The translations under genes were made by a program, and so were the position numbers. This document shows, in pieces, positions 39,901 through 48,900 of a stretch of 64,000 bases of DNA. The stretch is taken from NCBI RefSeq assembly GCF_019925205.1, contig NC_083564.1:30790447-30854446 (forward strand), written 5' to 3'. The stretch is from Metopolophium dirhodum (lineage: Eukaryota; Arthropoda; Insecta; Hemiptera; Aphididae). The notes below the pieces were generated by a model that saw only the letters and a list, made by a program, of their open reading frames with translations, did no database searches and was not told where the DNA came from. How positions within the stretch are numbered: position 1 is the first letter of the stretch; each line of letters begins with the position of its first letter.

Positions 39901-42900
39901 TATATAAGTGGAGGCGTGTTTTCTTTACGTAGAGTATTCAATTCTGTGTTTATTTTATATATGCTTGTCCATGGAGGACAAATTATTTTTTCTTTTTTTA
40001 TTATTTGTGGAATCTTGGTGTAGTTTTTATTATTTTGTAGATCAAGGGTTATGTTGCTAGTTGAAGCTGGGTTATTTGTTAATCTGGTTAGTCTCGCAGC
40101 GTATAGGAGTGTCAACTCTGTTCTTTTTAGGTCTGGTGTTGGTTCACCCGCTATATTATAAATACTTTTAATTGGGCTGCTTTTAAAGGCCCCTATAGCC
40201 ATTCGCATCCCCGTGTTGTGGTTTGAGTCTATATATTTTATTAATGTGTTTTTGGCCGTGTTATAAAGAAATGAACCGTAATATAATTTTGCTTGAATTG
40301 TTGATTTAAATATTTTGATCAATGTTTCTGTTTCACATCCCCAATTTGTGTGCGATAATAGTTTTATTAAATTAAGCGCTTTATTTGTAGATACTTTCAA
40401 TGATTTTATGTGCTGCGACCACGTGAGCCTAGAATCGAATGTTATACCCAATATTTTTATACATGTTTTGTTGGGTATATTTTTATTATTCATTTTGATA
40501 TTTAGTTCTCCTACATTTGATTTCCTGGTAAAGGTTATGCTCTTTGATTTTTCTATTGAAAAACCGAATCCCGTTTTTGCTGACCATTTTTCTAGTTGAT
40601 TTGCTGTTGCTTGCAGGTGGTATTTAACTGTTTTGATATTTTTACTTCTACATGAGAAATTAGCATCATCTGCAAATATGTTGGCTTTTATCGGAAATTT
40701 ACAATGTTTATCAATTTTGTTGATTGCCACTAAAAATAGTGTAACTGAAAGAGCGGATCCTTGTGGTACTCCATTTTCCTGTGTAAAGGTATCAGAGATA
40801 TGGTTTGATGTTTTGACTTGGAATGTTCTATTTTTTAGGAAGTTCGTTATAAAATTTAGCATATTACCTTGGCATATGACTTTATTTAGCTTAGAAAGAA
40901 TGTAGTGTCTCCAGGTGACGTCATATGCTTTTGAAATGTCTATACTAAGTAAGCCTAAGATTTGTTTATTTTGAAGAGTTTGCTGAGCTTCTTCCTTTAT
41001 TGCGATGAGGTTGTCGTATGTGGAGCGATTTTTTCTAAAGCCACTTTGGAACGGCGTTAGGTAATTAATTTTTTCTAGATACCAAATAAGTCTAAAATTT
41101 ACAATTTTTTCTATGACCTTACACATGGTGTTTAATAATGTGATTGGCCGATAACTTTCTGTGTTGAATCTACATTTTCCTGGTTTGTTAATAGGGATGA
41201 CTATGCCCTTTTTCCATGTTGAGGGGAAGATACCGTTACACCAAATGGTGTTGTATATTTTTTCGAGTAAGAGTTGACTTTTTGGACCAAAATATTGTAT
41301 AAAAATAAATGGAATCCCATCAGGTCCTGGGCTTAGACTTTTACATTTTTTTAGTGTGTATGCTATTTCTTCCCTTGTTATCTTTGAATTAATTTGAAGT
41401 TGATTTTCATTGTTGTGGTCAACTATATTAATGATGAGTGTATTTTCTTTTATGTGTTTGAGATTGATAAAGTTTGGACTGTATGATGTGTTATTACTGT
41501 TTAAATGGAAGTACTGTCCTAATTTGTTAGAAATTTCATTTGGATTTGTTATTAGTTTATTGTTGATTTCATCGATTAGGTTTATTTTATAGTTACGTTT
41601 AATTCCTTTAAGAGAGTGTATTTTATTCCATATGAGTTTGGTATCTGCCTTTTCGTTTATATTATTGATGAAGAATTCCCATGACTTTTTTTTACTTGAT
41701 TTAATTATATATTTAGTTGCTGCCCTATGTTTTTTTAAATTAATATAATCACTTTGGTTTTTTGTTTTTTTGAATTTATTAAGGGCTTTATTTTTAGTTT
41801 TTATTGCGTTTTTGATGGTCTCATTCCACCAGGGTACCTTTGGTTTTTTCCCCCATTTCTTATTTTTTCCTATCGTAAGTTCAGCTGTTTTTATTATTGC
41901 GTCCGTGAGTAATTTTGTTAGACTGTCTATGTTTAATGAGTCCATATATTGTATGTTGTCCACTTCCAGTTCTAGTGTCTCTGTGTATCTGGCCCAATTT
42001 GGGTCTTTTAAGTTCCACCTCTCTATTGCTTCATTGTTTTTTGCGTTGTATGTCCTAGATAAAATTTGAAGTATTATGGGAAAATGGTCACTGCTAGTTA
42101 GGTTTGGCGTTACGTTCCATTCGATCCGTTGTGCTAATGATGTGCTAGCGAAAGATAAATCAATGTTTGATAAGTTGCCATTTATTGGATTTAATCTTGT
42201 GGGTTCGGTGTTATTTAATAATATTATGTTGTTATTTTCCAGGATTTCTTCTATGACTTTACCTCTCTGATCAGTGTTTTTGGAACCCCATATTACGTTG
42301 TGACTATTAAAATCTCCTACAATTATAAATGGTTGTAGTAATTGTTTTATAATATTGTTAATGTCCGCGTCAGTGAATGATTTGTGGTTAGGTAGATATA
42401 TATTGCATATGTTAATATCATTATTCGATAATTTGACTGTGACCGCTATGGCTTCTATGTCTGTAGATATGTTTAATTGACTGCTCGGGTAATTAGTATT
42501 AATGTATATGGCCACTCCACCACTTGCCCTTGCACTATCTAATCTGTTTTTATTATAACCATCATAATTAGCTAGGTTTGTTATGTTGTCGTTTTTGAAG
42601 TTAGTTTCTTGAATGCATATGATATCTGGATTATGTTCTTGTATTAAAATGGTGATTTCTTCGTACTTTTTATTGAACCCATTCATATTCCATTGTAGGA
42701 TTTTTATATTATCATTTAATATTTTATATTATCATTTTTTTTATATTATTAGCATTTTCTATACACCATAAAATGTAAATATCAATAAATTTTTATTTGT
42801 TGGGTAAAAAAGCATGAAAATTTAATATAAGGCTCCTGATATATCGTTCTAATAGCAGTTGAAAAATATTAAAAATACATAGGCACAATTTTTTTTTATA

Positions 42901-45900
42901 AGCATTTAAAGTTCAAATTTTGACAACATTTATCAAATTTATAATTTATTAATTATTTTGTAGTTAAAAATTTATAATTTATTAATTATTTTGTAGTTAG
43001 AAATTTATAAATTTTTAACTTTTATGGCTAAGGATTGAAAATTTAAAACAAGGCTTCACGTAAATAGGTTATATATAAATTACTTTATTCACAATAATAT
43101 CATCAAATATACTTGGTAAAATCATAGGCTGACTGACCGTTTTCGCTCAGAATCGTTTTTCTTATACAATGATATTATATCATTGAATTCAAATTTAACA
43201 CCATCCATTACAGTGACCCACTTGTAACCTACTGTACAGCAGAGCGACATCCACTTATCCACCTTTTTTTTATTGAACTTGAGCCCGGCGACAGGCTATT
43301 AGCTGTTGTAGGGGTTTCGAAAATGTGGTAGGGACTAGGGGTAAGGTTGGTACGGTAGTTTGTTTATTTTTACGATTGTTTTTACGGTTGTTACGGTATG
43401 TAGCAAACACGTGTATGTGTGGCAAGGTTTTTAACTATTATGTTCCCGGGTGGTCACACATCCGGGAGCTAGTAGTTGTGGCCGTTACTTACTCCCAGTC
43501 GCATTCCGCGACTGGTAGCAGCAAACGCGCCACGCCAAGCCACATACATTTTTATTATTTTCCTACATAACACAAATACTTGAAGTTTTCAAAATTCAGA
43601 TTTTTTTTTCATTTCAATTACCATAGTTACTTGATTAAAAATCAAGTTAGTAAAAAGAAATTTTTAATGTTTTGTATTGAGTTATTGAAACTTAGCTATA
43701 ATTTAAAAAAAAATATTTTTTGTGTAACACGAGTAATAATTGTGCGTGTCCCATTTTGTTATATATCATAAGTATAGTTACTGTATTATATGTTAAACCC
43801 TTAAATATAATATTATATAAGTACTTGATCGTAATACGGCCACATCAGCGTCAATACCGACGCTACGCTCGAGTACGCGACAGTGACGTTGAACAGCGTC
43901 AAGACAATTGCCAACGGGATGGTCTTCTTGGGGTTTTTCGTTTCTTCGCCTATGTAAAATTATCGACAGTGGTAACTGATTACTATTATTATGATAAACT
44001 TATTATAAGATATATAATTAATGTTCCAAATGAGCATGTATATTATATTAAAAATGGTGTTAAGTTTCAAAATGTCATGAAACGTAATTTCGTGGGTCAA
44101 TTCCTTTTATTTAAAAATAAAAATATATAATATTATGATACCATTGGTTATGAATGCTAAAGATGACCCACTGTGGTACAAAATATGCTACGCTAAATCT
44201 ACTAGTGGTCTTCTTAATATCCAGCAATTACTAGGCGGCGTATTTTATAACCTGGCCGTTAAGTCAGTTCTGGATACCTAGTAGATTTAGCGTAGCGTAT
44301 TTTCTACCGCAGAGGTAATCTATAGTATTGATAATCAATGATGATACGTAATCTATTTAAAATTACAGTAAGTACGAAATATAAAAATATAAATACTTTT
44401 ATCGAAGATATTGTTTTTTCTTTAAGTGTTTATTAACATAGACAGAGTGGCTTGGCTTGGCGCGTTGGCTGCTACCAGTCGCGCAATGCGACTGAGAGTA
44501 AGTAACGCCCGCTGCTACTAGTTCCCGGATGGGTGACCACCCGGGTTCGTAGTAGTAAAAACCTTGTCACACATACACATGTTTGCTTACCTACTGTAAC
44601 AACAGAAATAACACCTTACCGTACCAAACTTCACGACCACAGTTCATAACCCCCTACAACATCTAATAACCATAATGGCTGGGCTTACATTCAATAAAAA
44701 AAACAAAAAAATAATAGATAGAACTATGTTTACATTATATTTATTTGCTCACGAAAGTATGATATAAAATCACTCTTCTTTTGTACTTGTATGACAAATA
44801 GTGTCTGAAAAGTAATAAATAAGCACTGGTCCATACAAAACCTTCATACAATCATAAGTAGTTATAATAGTACTAAATTATTAAAAATGTTTAGAATGTA
44901 TAAGATTTATAAGATTATTTTACATAGGTACTGTAATTTGGATTAGATCCTTACACATCATGTTATCATTAATGATTGATATATTTAATATACATAGTGA
45001 CATTGGTAAGAACATTTTCATATTTTACGTGAAAAATATGCTGCCAAAAAATGATACTTACCAGTTGATGCAATCGAATCGAAACCGATAAACCCATAGA
45101 AACACCTCGCGGCTCCTGCGATCATTCCGGTCCAGCCAAAAGGCAGGAACCCGCCATTGCCACCATTTACTCCAGGTGGGATATCGTTTTTATCAATGAA
45201 CCAATTTGATAAATTCGCTACAACCAAACAACTAGTTAGCTTTTTTTTACACTATTATAAGATTAAGTGGGATAATGTGGTAAGATCAACATAGAACGTT
45301 AGGTATTACGATTATAATATGGTTTGTGAATACATAATAATATAGAAAATTGATAGGTATCGAATAGAACAGTTATTAGGGACATTATAATTATTGGTAT
45401 CTGTGTGCTGTATTTCTTCTGGCTGTAATTGACAGTATTATTTTTATCAAAATCATTTTTCATTTTTGAGAATAAAATCTTTTATAAAACATTTTTTTTC
45501 AAATACTAATTACTTAGAAGTTTCAAGATAACATAAGATTCCTTTAAATTAAGCATGCTCTTAGATTAACTTATTTGTTTTAATGTATTTAATAGTTTTT
45601 TTTTTTGTACTATTATATACCACTTGTCACCCTAATAATGTATTATGAGGCAAGAGTAAAATCTAATCGAGGAATAATCATAATCATATTGTAATGTTAT
45701 GATGTTTTCAAAAAGTATTTTAAACTAAAAAGTCTTAACAGTAAAAAGTGATTAGGATCTTTAATAATATATCTAACATTAATGTTTTGTTTGCTGAATA
45801 TAAAATATTGACTGATGCTATTACATTTGAAATATTTATACATTTTTTATTATTTATTTGATACCAAAATACAATTATAGTTATACAAATAACAAATAAA

Positions 45901-48900
45901 ATAAATTAAGCTATGTTTCTCTTTTTAATAACAAAGCTTGTGCTAAAAAGAGAGATCGTTATAACATAAAATTTTTTTTAAAAAAAATGCGTAAATATAA
46001 AATAAAATAAACTATTAGGCACACGAATAAAAATAGATAGAAATCATATAATATAATAAAACAATTAGTATTTAAAACAGTTGTTTTACTGGATTATTAC
46101 ATAAAGCTAAGGTAATTCTTAAATCATCTTAAATTTTGAAATATTTAATTCAAAAGATTTACAAAGTTTTATACCTACATCAATAAAAACTATTATCATT
46201 TATCATTATTATTATTACTATAAGAGCATATTATACTCGTTATCTGAACACTACAATTATTATCAAGTTGTTAGTATATAAAATACACACGAACCAGGAA
46301 AGAAAAATTATTTCTGATATCTGAGCAAATATAGTATACGGAATTAATATTTAGATAATTTAATTCAATGATAATAGTTAAAAACGTATGTAAAAAAATA
46401 CAATTCTAATGAAAGTGTAACGTTAGTCAATTGGTTACTACACATTCCAACATAATATAATATAATAGTGCTAAGTGGTCGTATTTATAAAAACTGTCTA
46501 TCACTGATATTATTATGGTGTAGTATAGTATATAAGTGATAGATAAAAACAAAGTGGTTGGAAATGCATAAGGATTTTGATTTGAAATTAACAAGATATT
46601 CAGTTTTATTTAGTGTAGTTCCGAGTTTTTAAATAGGTATAATATTTATTTTACTCTACCGACAACCCGGGAAAATCCAATCCACTGTAGAGTTGTGATG
46701 AAAGATGTTTCACAAATTATTATAAGCATGTGCAATGATTATTGCAGCACGCCAGCCACACATTAGGTATTAGTGTATTACTATTATAATTATTATTATA
46801 ACTATTGCAAAAAAATTATTATGAGTAATACATTTTGTTTTATTACCTAGTCAAATATATTTAATGTGTTGCAGACCAAAAAATAATAATACGTAAGATG
46901 ACATGCGTGTGTTGAATAAAAAAATATAAATTAAAATTCTTATTAATTAATTAATATTCTTTAAACCTGCGTCTAAATAATATTCGTAATGGTCCCTTAG
47001 AAATTATTGGTATGTGTTAGTACCTACATGTTCCAACTATTATTATTATTTTTATGTCTGAAATTGGTTTACGGTTTAAAGCTAAATTACATTTTTTCAA
47101 CGAGATGTCTACGGACTCGAGTTTGATTATTCGTGTACCTATCTATATATTTATTTATATAGGTACGTCGTTTGTATTAATATATATTTTAACAGTGTGG
47201 GATCAATGAGGTAGTATAATATTATTATAGATTGACCACCAAAACGTTTGAAAATATTAAAATATGTTCCATGCCACAATAACATAATATATTACTTTTA
47301 ATATTATAATTTATAATTAAGGCACGTATTTCAATACAATGTGATTTTGAGTGATCTTAGACAATGATTTTCAAGTAAATAATTGGTTTCGTGAAACAGA
47401 TACGTCAACGGTGAAACTTCTATTTCACATTTTTTTAGCAATTTTTGGTCATTTGGATAGTTTTAATGCATATTTGTAGGTATCATACAACTTCAGTAGC
47501 GAATTTGTTTCGTCTTCAAGGTGGGGGGAGGGGGGGAGCAATATCAATTTGGTCCGAAAATTATAATTTTAACTATTTACCAATTAGGCCTATACAGAGG
47601 GAAAAACATGTATCCAATAGTAAAACGAGTATGCCATGATTATAATTTATAAGCACTCTGAACTTCTAATCAAATTTTCATCAATTTTTTTTTTTTTTTA
47701 ATTAAGTTTTAGTAAACTTTAAAAATTACTGTACATTTTAAATTAGGTAGGTGTATCTAATAAAACATTACATTAAAAAAATAATTGTATATGTAAATTT
47801 TTAAGGGCATTATTGCGGTAAAATACATTTTTCATGGACATTTTTAGCCATTTTTTAGAGCATTTAAATCCGAGCCCTATTTATAATACTTAAACATATT
47901 ATTAAATACTTACCGAAATAAAATCCACTAACGATGACCGTACACACGGTCACTAAGTTCAATGTGGTAAAAAGGTTATTCAGGGTTGACGATTTACGAA
48001 CACCCCAGGCCACGACCACTGTAAATTAACAAACAATGTGATCAACAATAGAATAATTATTTTTAACTTGAGCTATAGTAAACAAACGAATTAAGTTTAC
48101 TTCCACCATGTCACGTTACGCACTTATGGCTCGTGACTCGTGAAAGTCGTGTAGAATATACTATTTAAAACTATTCAAAAAATGTTCAGCGATTTAGGTA
48201 CAAATTATTAATAAAGTAAAGTAAATGTAGTAAATGTATATTAATTTGAATATATGTATCGACTTTGCATAAATATTGTTTTATTGCTAACTTCAAAGTG
48301 TACTTATTTATTAATACCTTTTACAATGAAATAGATAATATTATGTTTATGCATGCAGGTTCGCGTATTGAATACTAATCCATGTTTATAAGAGATGAAC
48401 GCATGACACGATGAAATTCTCAGTATTATTGTATTTTACTTCAAAGTGTTAAAAACTTATATTTTATACAATAAGACATTCCTATGGTTTACGCTATCGG
48501 GATGATAAAATTCACTTACAAGCAATAGACATAATGAACAAAAACGATGCGACATCCGGATATTCTCCCAAAAAATCCATGTGTATCGGAAAATGTTTTT
48601 TCATAAACCTTTTCTGAGGGTCTCCGAGTAAAGAATCTAAATAGTTACTCATCGCTTTGGCGACAGCAGCGGTACCTAAAAAAATTTGAAAAACCATATA
48701 CTGACAAAATTCAGTCATACTATACAAAATAAATATAATATTATGTTTGTAATTACGAATAATTGTCATACGTATAGGTGCTATTTAAAATCATAATTCA
48801 CAACAATAAGTGAACTAACCAATTGTGTGTTCAAGTAGCAAGTTCCAGCCGATGACAAACGCAATAAATTCGCCAACTGCCACATAACTGTAAACGTATG

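Larger units (their letters stand above)
38147..43262 (-). repeat. RepA copy split by a LINE insertion
   Basis: Outer segments 38147-38849 and 42747-43262 match, in reverse, the repeat at 10105-11310. One edge is the ATTCTGAGCGAAGCGATGAA motif and the other is the reverse of GTGGATGTCGCTCTGCTGTA. The GACGTGAAAAACAAAAGAAA block and the TTGTTGGGTAAAAAAGCATG block are shared with copy 1. Removing the LINE and one target-site copy leaves about 1.2 kb, the size expected for the family. Confidence 0.65.

Noticed and set aside
39619..42270. Several plus-strand ORFs of 60-99 codons
   Set aside because: All are antisense shadows of the continuous LINE ORF; they are hydrophobic and low in complexity, with no recognisable domain.
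43720..44130. 136-codon plus-strand ORF
   Set aside because: It overlaps exon 7 of CAT copy 3 in antisense and then runs into AT-rich intron sequence; no family resemblance.
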